A program made the position numbers and the translations under genes. The notes beneath the pieces were generated by a model. It was given only the letters and a program-made list of their open reading frames with translations. It was not told the origin of the DNA and did not search any database. Positions 1 through 6,779 of a DNA stretch of 36,553 nt are shown in pieces. This DNA comes from Thermoleophilaceae bacterium (lineage in GTDB: Bacteria; Actinomycetota; Thermoleophilia; Solirubrobacterales; Thermoleophilaceae): contig JAUJNF010000004.1 of assembly GCA_030446485.1 (NCBI GenBank), positions 160,086 through 196,638 on the forward strand. Direction: 5' to 3'. Numbering within the stretch: the stretch's first letter is position 1; every line of letters begins with the position of its first letter.

Positions 1-350
1 GTGACCGGGATCGACGAGGTGTTGGTGGCGAGGATCGTGTCGGCGCCGCAGATCTCCGACAGCCGCGCGAACAGCTCGCGCTTCAGGTCGGCGCGCTCCG
101 GCACGGCCTCGATCACGAGCTCGGAGGGCCCGAGGTCCTCGAGCGCCGGGCACGGCTGCAAACGCTCGTCGGCCGCCTCGGCCTCCGCCTCGCTCCAGCG
201 CCCGCGGGCCGCCCCCTTGGCGAGCCCGTCGCGGACGCTTGCGGCGCCCCTCTCGAGCGCCTCTCCGACCGGGTCGTGCAGCCGGGTGTCGAGCCCCGCC
301 AGGCAGCCGAGCTGGGCGATCCCCGCGCCCATCGTGCCCGCGCCCACCAC
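1..350 (-). CDS. 3-hydroxyacyl-CoA dehydrogenase, NAD-binding N-terminal part (cut by window edge)
   Basis: Oxidises 3-hydroxyacyl-CoA to 3-ketoacyl-CoA with NAD, the third step of beta-oxidation (3-hydroxybutyryl-CoA dehydrogenase family). Only the N-terminal ~116 residues are present; the gene runs off the left edge. The minus strand shows the Rossmann loop GAGTMGAGIAQLGCLAG straight after a hydrophobic first strand, an acidic residue ending strand 2 (LHDPVG), the family strings LVIEAVPE and ATNTSSIPVT. The start is uncertain. GTG at 350 is the first standard start codon, but it gives an unusually short first strand. Reading frame similarity extends to about 368, where a CTG could serve. 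It follows the TetR gene on the same strand with almost no gap, so co-transcription is likely. Family assignment is firm, substrate is not. Confidence 0.85.
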   Translation of the reverse strand, partial: MVGAGTMGAGIAQLGCLAGLDTRLHDPVGEALERGAASVRDGLAKGAARGRWSEAEAEAADERLQPCPALEDLGPSELVIEAVPERADLKRELFARLSEICGADTILATNTSSIPV

Positions 351-385
351 CCCGAGACGGCTCGGCAGGGGGGAGGCCGAGCGGC

Positions 386-1021
386 TCAGACCGCCTGCCC
401 GGCGGGCCGCTCGGCGGACGCGGCGAGCGTGCCGAACAGCAGTCCCAGAGTGTTGGCGAGGAGCTCGTCGGGGATGGCGTCCGGGTCCACGAGCTTCTCC
501 AGCGCGATGCCGTCGGCGAGCGCGTTGGCGGCGATCGCCAGGTGGGCGGGCGGGACCGGCGAGGTGAGCCCGAGCTCGCTCGCGGCCTCCTCGATCAGGC
601 GCGTGGTGGCGTCGCGGAAGGCCCCGAAGCGGGCGGCGACCCGCGGGCGCAGGTCCGGGTCCCTCACCGCAAAGGACCAGAACTCGATGAAGAGCAGGAA
701 GAGGTCGCGGTCGCGCTCGAAGGTGCCCATCCACTGGGTGGCGGCGGCCTGCGCGCGCTCCACCGCGGTGCCCCCGCGGTGCACAGCCTCGGACACCTCG
801 CGCACGATCTGGGCCAGGTGCTCGTCCAGGAGGGCGAGGAAGAGGTCCTCCTTGCCCGCGAAGTTCGAGTAGACGGCCCCCGTCGAGTAGCCGGCCTCCT
901 GGGCGATCTCCTCTACCGACGCGCGGTGGTAGCCGCGCAGCGCGAAGACCTTCGCGGCGGCCTCGAGCAGGCGAGCACGCGTGCGCGCCTTGTTCTCCTC
1001 CCGGGACAGGCGCGGGCTCAC
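386..1021 (-). CDS. TetR/AcrR family transcriptional regulator
   Basis: DNA-binding repressor of 211 residues. The N-terminal helix-turn-helix is clear (ARLLEAAAKVFALRGYHRAS, then VEEIAQEAGYSTGAVYSNFA and GKEDLFLALL). The C-terminal ligand domain is generic. The GTG at 1021 was chosen over an upstream in-frame start at 1066 because TACAAT (1034-1029, minus) ends 7 nt before it, which is the leaderless layout seen repeatedly in this window. The upstream start would also place 15 unrelated residues before the HTH. It is divergent from the R2lox-like gene across a 92-bp spacer that contains an imperfect palindrome. It lies just upstream of a hydroxyacyl-CoA dehydrogenase gene, so it probably senses an acyl-CoA or lipid and controls this island. 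The ligand is unknown. Confidence 0.9.
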   Translation of the reverse strand: MSPRLSREENKARTRARLLEAAAKVFALRGYHRASVEEIAQEAGYSTGAVYSNFAGKEDLFLALLDEHLAQIVREVSEAVHRGGTAVERAQAAATQWMGTFERDRDLFLLFIEFWSFAVRDPDLRPRVAARFGAFRDATTRLIEEAASELGLTSPVPPAHLAIAANALADGIALEKLVDPDAIPDELLANTLGLLFGTLAASAERPAGQAV

Positions 1022-1028
1022 GGCACGG

Positions 1029-1034
1029 ATTGTA
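1029..1034 (-). promoter_or_regulatory. -10 box of leaderless TetR gene
   Basis: TACAAT on the minus strand, 7 nt before GTG 1021. No Shine-Dalgarno is present between them, so transcription probably begins at or next to the start codon. Confidence 0.55.
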
Positions 1035-1074
1035 AGTGGGCCTCGCCGGCCTAACGTCCGATCCACGCTACCGT

Positions 1075-1090
1075 GATAGCCGCGGTTATC
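1075..1090. promoter_or_regulatory. Candidate TetR operator (imperfect palindrome)
   Basis: GATAGCCG/CGGTTATC: 8-bp half-sites matching at 7 of 8 positions, with no spacer. It lies between the divergent TetR and R2lox-like genes, 24 bp before ATG 1114. The size and symmetry suit a TetR dimer. Which protein binds is an inference from position. Confidence 0.45.
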
Positions 1091-1113
1091 GCAATCTGAC
1101 TGAGGAGAGCGGC

Positions 1114-2382
1114 ATGGCGACTGCGACGCTGGCAGCGGATCAGGTCTCGTACGAGGATCTGTACGCCCGCTGGGAGAAGGGCAACTGGAGCGCCACCGGG
1201 ATCGACTTCTCGCGTGACCACCACGACTGGCACGGCCGGCTGGAGGAGATCCAGCGCAGGGCCGCGCTCTGGAACTACGCGCTCTTCTTCCACGGCGAGG
1301 ACTCGGTGGCCGACAACCTCTCGCCCTACATCGACGCCGCCCCGCGCGAGGAGCAGAAGTACTTCCTCACCACCCAGCAGGTGGACGAGGCGCGCCACGC
1401 CGTGTTCTTCGGCCGCTTCATGAACGAGGTGGTGGGCACGGGCGGTGAGACCATCGCCGACACGCTCGAGCGCACCCGCCCGGAGCTCACCTGGGGCTTC
1501 AGGAAGACGTTCGAGCGCCTCGACCGGATGGCCGACGAGCTGCGCGCCGACCGCTCGAAGCCCAAGCTGGCCGCGGCCGTCACGCTCTACCACATCATCA
1601 TCGAGGCCGCGCTGGCCCAGCCCGGCCAGCACTACATCGAGGACTTCTGGAAGGGCAACGGCCTGATGCCCGGCTTCCAGGAGGGCATGGAGAACGTGGC
1701 GCGCGACGAGCAGCGCCACATCGGCTTCGGCGTCAAGCTGCTCGCGGACCTCGTGCGCGAGGACCCCGACTGCCGCTACGCGGTGGCCGACCTGCTGCGG
1801 GAGGTGCTCCCCTACACCACCGCCCTGCTGCGGCCGCCACCCGGAGGGGAGGGCTACGCCGAGGCGCTGGGGTTCACGCTCGAGGAGATCTACACCTTCG
1901 GCGCCCAGTCGATGGAGTCCAAGCTCGCGGCGGCCGGGCTGCCGCTCGAGGAGCTGCCCGGCCGGCCCCCGCTCCCGTACAACCTCACTCACGAACAGCG
2001 CGCGCGGCGCGGGCTGCTGTTCCTGCGGTCCGGCGTGATCGGGGAGAAGCTCGGCCCGCCGTCGAGCGACCCCGAGGTCCAGGCCGAGCTGTTCGATGCC
2101 CTGCGGATGTCGGTCGTGCACCAGAAGGTGGCCGTCGAGCCGACCACCGTGCAGTGGGACTTCTCCGACGCCGCGCCGTGGTTCCTCCGCGCCCACAACG
2201 GCTCCACGACCGTCGAGCAGGGGCGCCTCGAGCAGCCGGACGTGGTGATTCGCTCCACCTTCGAGGACTGGGCCGACGTGGCCGTCGGGCGCGAGGACGC
2301 CCGGGTGGCCATCGCCAAGCGGAAGCTGCGGCCCAAGGGGAGCCCGCGGGCGCTGTGGCGGATGACGAAGCTGCTCGCGTAG
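1114..2382 (+). CDS. R2-like ligand-binding oxidase (R2lox-type) fused to C-terminal SCP2-like domain
   Basis: Protein of 422 residues. Residues ~25-230 resemble the ribonucleotide-reductase-R2-like oxidases. The motif GIDFSRDHHDW near residue 29 parallels the R2lox N-terminus. The carboxylate/histidine metal ligands are all present: E62, E92/H95 (DEARH), E164 and E199/H202 (DEQRH). V65 (three after E62) and Y159 (five before E164) sit where the valine and tyrosine form the ether crosslink in the mycobacterial R2lox. Residues ~310-420 look like an SCP2 sterol/lipid-carrier fold (QWDFSD, LEQPDVVIRST, VAVGREDARVAI). ATG 1114 follows TGAGGAGAG with suitable spacing. The neighbours are beta-oxidation genes, so a lipid-like substrate delivered by the SCP2 part is plausible. 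An alternative is a generic ferritin-like oxygenase. Confidence 0.8.
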   Translation: MATATLAADQVSYEDLYARWEKGNWSATGIDFSRDHHDWHGRLEEIQRRAALWNYALFFHGEDSVADNLSPYIDAAPREEQKYFLTTQQVDEARHAVFFGRFMNEVVGTGGETIADTLERTRPELTWGFRKTFERLDRMADELRADRSKPKLAAAVTLYHIIIEAALAQPGQHYIEDFWKGNGLMPGFQEGMENVARDEQRHIGFGVKLLADLVREDPDCRYAVADLLREVLPYTTALLRPPPGGEGYAEALGFTLEEIYTFGAQSMESKLAAAGLPLEELPGRPPLPYNLTHEQRARRGLLFLRSGVIGEKLGPPSSDPEVQAELFDALRMSVVHQKVAVEPTTVQWDFSDAAPWFLRAHNGSTTVEQGRLEQPDVVIRSTFEDWADVAVGREDARVAIAKRKLRPKGSPRALWRMTKLLA

Positions 2383-2404
2383 GCGCCTCGGCTCGCGTCC
2401 GCGC

Positions 2405-2424
2405 TATAGTTGCCTCCGCAACTA
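2405..2424 (+). promoter_or_regulatory. -10 box overlapped by a perfect inverted repeat (operator) of the quinone-detox operon
   Basis: TATAGT (2405-2410) is a good -10 hexamer. TAGTTGC (2407-2413) and GCAACTA (2418-2424) form a perfect 7-bp inverted repeat around CTCC and cover its 3' half. A protein bound here would occlude the promoter. The layout fits a MarR-type repressor, but no MarR gene is in view. Confidence 0.6.
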
Positions 2425-2428
2425 CATG

Positions 2429-2434
2429 AGGAGG
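2429..2434 (+). promoter_or_regulatory. Shine-Dalgarno that decides the dioxygenase start
   Basis: AGGAGG followed by six bases and then GTG 2441. The upstream in-frame ATG at 2426 overlaps this site and cannot use it, so GTG 2441 is the likely start. Confidence 0.75.
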
Positions 2435-2440
2435 CGGCAA

Positions 2441-3391
2441 GTGCGGCTCGAGGGCATCCACCACATCACGGCCATCACCGGCGACGCGCCGCGCAACGTC
2501 GAGTTCTACGCGGGCACGCTCGGACTGAGGCTCGTGAAGAAGACGGTCAACCAGGACGACCCGACCGTGTACCACCTCTTTTACGCCGACGAGCGGGGGA
2601 GCGCCGGCGCCGACCTGACCTTTTTCGAGTACCCGGGCGCCGCTCCGGGCCGTGCCGGCGAGGGGATGGTGCACCGGGTGGTCTGGCGGGTGGCCTCCGA
2701 GGCCGCACTCGACTTCTGGGCCGAGCGGCTGGCGTCCGAGGGCACCGCCACGGACCGTGCGCCCGGCAGCCTGCGCTTCTCCGACCCCGAGGGCCTCGAC
2801 CTGGAGCTGGTGGTCGAGCAGACCGACGATCCGCCCCTGACCGCCGCGGCTCCCGACGTGCCCGTCGCGATGGCGCTCCGGGGGTTCGCGGGCGTGCGCG
2901 CCTACTCGTCGCGCCCTGAGGCGAGCCGCGAGCTCCTTTCCTCGCTCGCGTTCGAGCCCGGGGCCGAACGGTCATGGGAGGTGCGCGGCGAGCGGCGCGG
3001 CTCGTTCCACGTCTACGACGAGCCGCCCGCCGAGCGCGGGCGTCCCGGCGCGGGCACGGTGCACCACGTGGCCTTCGCCTCGCTCCTGGAGGAGCACGAG
3101 GCGTGGCGCTCGCGCGCGCTCGAGGGCGGTGCGCAGCCCACGCCGGTGATCGACCGCTTCTACTTCCGCTCGATCTACTTCCGCGAGCCGAGCGGGGTCC
3201 TCTTCGAGATCGCCACCATCGGCCCGGGCTTCGCCACCGACGAGCCCGAGGAGCACCTCGGGGAGCGCCTGTCGCTGCCGCCCGCCTACGAGTCGCTGCG
3301 GGCGCGCATCGAGCCGCGCCTCACGCCGCTGCCGGATCCGCGGGCGCGGCGACGCGCGGCCGCCGCCGCGGGCGCCGGAGCGCCCTCGTGA
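2441..3391 (+). CDS. Ring-cleaving dioxygenase, VOC superfamily (MhqO/MhqA-like)
   Basis: 316-residue protein of two fused glyoxalase/VOC modules, the architecture of putative hydroquinone-type ring-cleaving dioxygenases. Module 1 starts LEGIHHITAITGDA and ends in FSDPEGLDLELVVE. Module 2 contains GTVHHVAFAS and YFREPSGVLFEIATIGPGF. The His of each HH pair and the Glu of LFEIAT are the expected Fe(II) ligands. The C-terminus carries an Ala/Arg-rich tail. Start GTG 2441 is set by AGGAGG at 2429-2434. The stop overlaps the GTG of the next gene (GTGA at 3388-3391), so the two are translationally coupled. In Bacillus, the homologous mhqO gene belongs to a MarR-type quinone-response regulon; here the promoter carries an inverted repeat. 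The exact substrate is unknown. Confidence 0.82.
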   Translation: MRLEGIHHITAITGDAPRNVEFYAGTLGLRLVKKTVNQDDPTVYHLFYADERGSAGADLTFFEYPGAAPGRAGEGMVHRVVWRVASEAALDFWAERLASEGTATDRAPGSLRFSDPEGLDLELVVEQTDDPPLTAAAPDVPVAMALRGFAGVRAYSSRPEASRELLSSLAFEPGAERSWEVRGERRGSFHVYDEPPAERGRPGAGTVHHVAFASLLEEHEAWRSRALEGGAQPTPVIDRFYFRSIYFREPSGVLFEIATIGPGFATDEPEEHLGERLSLPPAYESLRARIEPRLTPLPDPRARRRAAAAAGAGAPS

Positions 3392-4341
3392 GCACCGCGG
3401 TCAAGCCGTTCGGCCTCGGCCGCGAGGCGGGCGACGACGGCTCCTTCAAGCGTCAGCAGAGCGCGTTCCGGCAGTGGGTCACGGCCGACGGCTCGTCGGG
3501 CTTCGCCGCCGAGGCGGGCCGCTACCACCTCTACATCTCGCTGGCCTGCCCGTGGGCTACGCGCACGCTGATCGTCCGCCGGCTCAAGGGCCTCGAGGAC
3601 GTGATCTCGCTGTCGCTCGTCGATCCCATCCGCGATGAGCGCGGGTGGGCGTTCACCGTCGGTGAGTTCGCCGATCCCCTCAACGGGTTCGAGTTCCTCT
3701 CCGAGGCCTACCACGCCACCGATCCGGCGTTCGAGGGGCGGGTGAGCGTGCCGGTGCTGTGGGATCGCCAGACCGGCCGGGTCGTGAACAACGAGTCGGG
3801 CGACATCGTGCGCATGCTGAACTCCGCGTGGGCCGGCGTGGCCGACAGCGGCGTCGACCTCTACCCGCAGCCGCTGCGCGCGGAGATCGACGCGCTCAAC
3901 GAGCGGATCTACGAGACGGTGAACAACGGGGTGTACATGGCCGGGTTCGCCAGTACCCAGGAGTCGTACCGGCGGGCGTACCTGGCGCTGTTCGACACTC
4001 TCGACGCGCTGGAGGAGCGGCTGGGCGGCTCGCGCTACCTGCTGGGCGACGAGCCGACGGAGGCCGACTGGCGCCTGTTCCCGACGCTCGTGCGCTTCGA
4101 CCCCGTCTACCACGGCCACTTCAAGTGCAACCGGCAGAAGCTCTCCGAGCTCCCCAACCTCTGGAGCTACACGCGCGATCTCTACCAGTTGCCGGGGATC
4201 GCCTCGACCGTCGATCTCGACCAGATCAAGCGCCACTACTACGGCACCCACCCGATGATCAACCCAAGCGGCATCGTGCCCGAGGGGCCGCGGATCGACT
4301 TGAGCGAGCCGCACGGCAGGGCGCGGCTCACCCGAGCCTGA
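3388..4341 (+). CDS. Xi-class glutathione S-transferase, glutathionyl-hydroquinone reductase-like
   Basis: 317-residue protein of the ECM4/YqjG family, which reductively removes glutathionyl groups from hydroquinones. The active-site motif SLACPWATRTLIVRRLKGL is present near residue 50, with Cys as the catalytic residue. VVNNESGDIVRML is the thiol-binding NES motif and YLLGDEPTEADWRLFPTLVRFD belongs to the helical domain. GTG 3388 overlaps the preceding stop by four bases. Pairing with a ring-cleaving dioxygenase makes an electrophilic-quinone detoxification operon likely. Most actinobacteria make mycothiol rather than glutathione, so the true thiol cofactor may differ; that point is inference. 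Confidence 0.85.
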   Translation: MSTAVKPFGLGREAGDDGSFKRQQSAFRQWVTADGSSGFAAEAGRYHLYISLACPWATRTLIVRRLKGLEDVISLSLVDPIRDERGWAFTVGEFADPLNGFEFLSEAYHATDPAFEGRVSVPVLWDRQTGRVVNNESGDIVRMLNSAWAGVADSGVDLYPQPLRAEIDALNERIYETVNNGVYMAGFASTQESYRRAYLALFDTLDALEERLGGSRYLLGDEPTEADWRLFPTLVRFDPVYHGHFKCNRQKLSELPNLWSYTRDLYQLPGIASTVDLDQIKRHYYGTHPMINPSGIVPEGPRIDLSEPHGRARLTRA

Positions 4342-4355
4342 CGGTCGCCCGCGTA

Positions 4356-4367
4356 GCGTCCGGACGC
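4356..4367. terminator. Possible bidirectional hairpin between convergent genes
   Basis: GCGTCCGGACGC is a perfect 12-bp palindrome lying in the 46-bp gap between two convergent genes. It lacks a T tract and is GC-rich, as most of the DNA is, so support is weak. Confidence 0.25.
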
Positions 4368-4387
4368 CCTAGCGCCCGCCGCCGCCC

Positions 4388-5167
4388 CTAGCGCCCCTCG
4401 AACTCCGGGCGCCGCTTTTCGATGAAGGCGCTCATGCCCTCGACGCGGTCCTCGGTGGCCATCGCCAGCTCGTACAGGCGCCGCTCCTGGTCGAGGCCCG
4501 CGCTCAGTGCGGTCTCCTCGGCGGCCAGCACGGCCTGCTTGCCGAGGCGCACCGCGAGCGGGGGCCGGCGGGCCACCACCTGGGCGAGCTCCAGGGCCTT
4601 CGCGAGCCACTCGTCGCGATCCGCAACCTGGTTTACCAGGCCCATCGCCAGGGCCTCGACGGTGCCTATGCGGCGACCGGTGAGCACGAGCTCCATGGCC
4701 CGCTGCTTGCCGATCACGCGCGCGAGCCGCTGGGTGCCGCCGCCGCCCGGAATGATGCCCAGCAGGATCTCGGGCTGGCCGAACTCGGCGGTCTCCGAGG
4801 CCACGATCATGTCGCACAGCAGCGCCAGCTCGCAGCCGCCGCCCAGGGCGTAGCCCGACACCGCCGCCACGAGCGGAGTGCGGCAGGCGGCCATCCGCGC
4901 CCAGAACGACAGGGCGGGATGGGCGAGCGCCTCCTGGAACGAGCGGTCGCGCATGGCCTTGATGTCGGCGCCCGCGGCGAAGTAGTCGTCGCCTCCGGCG
5001 ATCACGATGCAGCGCACGTCGGGATCCGTGTCCCAGGCCTCCACCAGGGCGATCAGCTCGGCCAGCAGCTCCGCAGACAGCGCGTTGCGGGCCTCCGGCC
5101 GGTTGAGCCGCGCGATGCCCACCGCGCCGTCGCGCTCCGCCAGGACCAGTGCGTCGGCCACCGTCAA
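4388..5167 (-). CDS. Enoyl-CoA hydratase/isomerase family protein
   Basis: 259-residue crotonase-fold enzyme hydrating 2-enoyl-CoA in beta-oxidation. The oxyanion-hole segments FAAGADIKAM (near 63) and SGYALGGGCELALLCD (near 104) are intact. Both catalytic glutamates of true hydratases are present: E113 in GGCELALLCD and E133 in QPEILLGIIPGGGGTQRL. The C-terminal helix ends EKRRPEFEGR, typical of the family. The annotated start is a TTG at 5167 followed by ACG GTG; the GTG at 5161 is an alternative only two codons later. The gene sits 25 bp downstream of the acyl-CoA dehydrogenase on the same strand, so the two are probably one operon that carries out consecutive steps. Confidence 0.9.
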   Translation of the reverse strand: MTVADALVLAERDGAVGIARLNRPEARNALSAELLAELIALVEAWDTDPDVRCIVIAGGDDYFAAGADIKAMRDRSFQEALAHPALSFWARMAACRTPLVAAVSGYALGGGCELALLCDMIVASETAEFGQPEILLGIIPGGGGTQRLARVIGKQRAMELVLTGRRIGTVEALAMGLVNQVADRDEWLAKALELAQVVARRPPLAVRLGKQAVLAAEETALSAGLDQERRLYELAMATEDRVEGMSAFIEKRRPEFEGR

Positions 5168-5192
5168 CCGCCGCCGGGCGGGACGCCGGCCA

Positions 5193-6350
5193 TCAGACCA
5201 TCGCGTTGACGCCGGTGGCCGCGCGGCCGATGATCAGCTTCTGGATCTGCGAGGTGCCCTCGTACAGGGTCGTCACCCGGGCGTCGCGCAGGTAGCGCTC
5301 CACCGGGTAGTCATCGACGTAGCCGGAGCCGCCGTGCACCTGGATCGCCGTGTTGGCGCTGCGCACCGCGGCCTCGGTCGCGAACAGCTTGGCCACCGAG
5401 GTCTCGGTGGTGCTCGGGCGATCGGTGTCCTTCAGCCAGCCCGCGCGCCACACGAGCCCGCGCGCGGCCTCGGTGTCCACCACCATGTCGGCGATCATCG
5501 CCGCCACGAGCTGGAACGACGCGATCGGCTTGCCGAACTGCTCCCGCTGCGTCGAGTAGTTCACCGAGGCGTCCACGCAGCCCTGGCAGATGCCCACGCA
5601 GCCGGCGGCCACGCTGTAGCGCCCGGAGTCGAGCGCCGACATCGCCACCTTGAAGCCGTCACCGACCTCGCCGAGCAGCGCGTCGTCGGGGACCTCCACC
5701 GCGTCGAGCGACAGCTCAGCCGTGTCCGAGCCGCGCAGCCCCAGCTTGCCGTGGATGGCGCTCGCGGAGAAGCCGTCGCTGTCGGTCGGGACGAGGAAGC
5801 ACGCGAGCCCGCGGTGCTTTTTCTCCGGGTCGGTCTGGGCGAAGATCATCGCCACCTTGGCGTAATTGCCCATCGAGATCCACTGCTTCTGGCCCGAGAT
5901 CCGCCAGCCGCCGTCGGTCTTCGTGGCCCGGGTCGAGAGGTTGGCGGCGTCCGAGCCCGTGTTGGGCTCGGTCAGCCCGAAGCAGCCGAGCGCCTCGCCG
6001 CTGCAGAGCGACGGCAGCCACCGGTGCTTCTGCTCCTCGGTGCCCCAGCGCTGGATCGACGAGCACACGAGCGAGGTCTGCACCGAGACCACGGTCCGCG
6101 ACGCGGAGTCGCCCCGTCCGATCTCCTCCACGATCAGGGCGTAGGTGCGGTAGTCGATGCCGCGACCGCCGTACTCCTCGGCCACGATCGATCCCAGGAA
6201 GCCCATGTCCCCGAGCTTCTTCACGAGCCCGAGGTCGAAGTGCTCGTTGCGGTCGTTCTCCCGGACCACGGGGATGATCTCGCGGTCGGTGAACTCCTTC
6301 GCGGTCTCGCGTATGAGGCGCTGCTCGTCGGTCAGCTCGAAGTCGATCAT
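5193..6350 (-). CDS. Acyl-CoA dehydrogenase
   Basis: FAD flavoenzyme of 385 residues that makes 2-enoyl-CoA from acyl-CoA. It has the full family layout: N-terminal helices (DFELTDEQRLIRETAKEF), the beta-domain signature CFGLTEPNTGSD, the WISMGNYAKVAMIFAQ segment, and the C-terminal VERYLRDARVTTLYEGTSQI. The last includes the catalytic base Glu in YEG. ATG 6350 starts directly at the conserved IDFELT; an extension to 6455 would read through toxin-antitoxin remnant sequence and is rejected. The ATG overlaps the TGA of the vapC remnant (ATGA, 6350-6347), so upstream sequence was probably rearranged next to it. The pairing with enoyl-CoA hydratase suggests a short- or medium-chain role. Confidence 0.93.
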   Translation of the reverse strand: MIDFELTDEQRLIRETAKEFTDREIIPVVRENDRNEHFDLGLVKKLGDMGFLGSIVAEEYGGRGIDYRTYALIVEEIGRGDSASRTVVSVQTSLVCSSIQRWGTEEQKHRWLPSLCSGEALGCFGLTEPNTGSDAANLSTRATKTDGGWRISGQKQWISMGNYAKVAMIFAQTDPEKKHRGLACFLVPTDSDGFSASAIHGKLGLRGSDTAELSLDAVEVPDDALLGEVGDGFKVAMSALDSGRYSVAAGCVGICQGCVDASVNYSTQREQFGKPIASFQLVAAMIADMVVDTEAARGLVWRAGWLKDTDRPSTTETSVAKLFATEAAVRSANTAIQVHGGSGYVDDYPVERYLRDARVTTLYEGTSQIQKLIIGRAATGVNAMV

Positions 6351-6538
6351 GGACGCGAGACTATCTGGGTGGTGCGCCCGCGCGCTCGGTCGTCGAGCGG
6401 ATGCCGCTGCCGAAGGCCGGGAAAGCGCGCGTAGTCCCGGTCGGTCGTCACCCATTCCCTTCCCGACTCGATGGCCAGCGCCGCGAAGTAGGCGTTCGGG
6501 ACGAGCTCGAGGAGCCCGGCGCTGTCGTTCAGATCCAC
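6347..6538 (-). pseudogene. vapC toxin remnant (PIN-domain C-terminus only)
   Basis: 63 residues. The first dozen (VDLNDSAGLLEL) match the usual C-terminal end of a VapB antitoxin. The rest (PNAYFAALAIESGREWVTTD, then RDYARFPGLR) matches the last third of a VapC PIN domain. The PIN core with its first acidic residues is absent. The simplest history is a deletion joining the antitoxin tail to the toxin tail, plus a one-base loss that puts the antitoxin proper out of frame. The stop overlaps the acyl-CoA dehydrogenase ATG. It is very unlikely to be an active RNase. Confidence 0.7.
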
Positions 6539-6723
6539 GCCCGCTGCAGGCCGTTGCCTTTGACGGTGGGCAGCTTCACGCGCTCCTCCGGGTTGGCGGG
6601 CCGACGCGCCAGATCGGCACGCAGGGCGTCCTCGATCACTGCGGTGAGCGTCGTGTCGTTGTCGGCAGCGCGTCTCTTCGCCGCTGCCAGCAGGCCGTCA
6701 TCGAGCCGGATCGTGGTTCGCAC
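6529..6723 (-). CDS. VapB-type ribbon-helix-helix antitoxin, C-terminus frameshifted
   Basis: 64-residue protein beginning RTTIRLDDGLLAAAKRRAAD, the ribbon-helix-helix DNA-binding fold of type II antitoxins. It continues to VKLPTVKGNGLQ. Homologues usually continue with PGVDLDDSAALLD; here that segment exists but in another frame (GVDLNDSAGLLEL from 6540), as if one C were lost near 6541-6545. The protein therefore ends early as RAWI. DNA binding could survive, toxin binding probably not. Start GTG 6723. It lies 56 bp downstream of the thiolase stop on the same strand. Orphan antitoxin in a decayed locus is the best description. Confidence 0.7.
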   Translation of the reverse strand: MRTTIRLDDGLLAAAKRRAADNDTTLTAVIEDALRADLARRPANPEERVKLPTVKGNGLQRAWI

Positions 6724-6779
6724 GCATCGAAGCACACGAGTCCTTATGTCGCCGGCGGGGGCGCCTGCGAGTCCGCCCC

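Noticed and set aside
1..567. Long plus-strand frame at the left edge
   Set aside because: Ser/Arg/Pro-rich translation with no family; it is antisense to the hydroxyacyl-CoA dehydrogenase and TetR genes, which have clear motifs.
6351..6455. Longer N-terminus for the acyl-CoA dehydrogenase
   Set aside because: The extension translates the vapC remnant in another frame; homologues start at the IDFELT segment.
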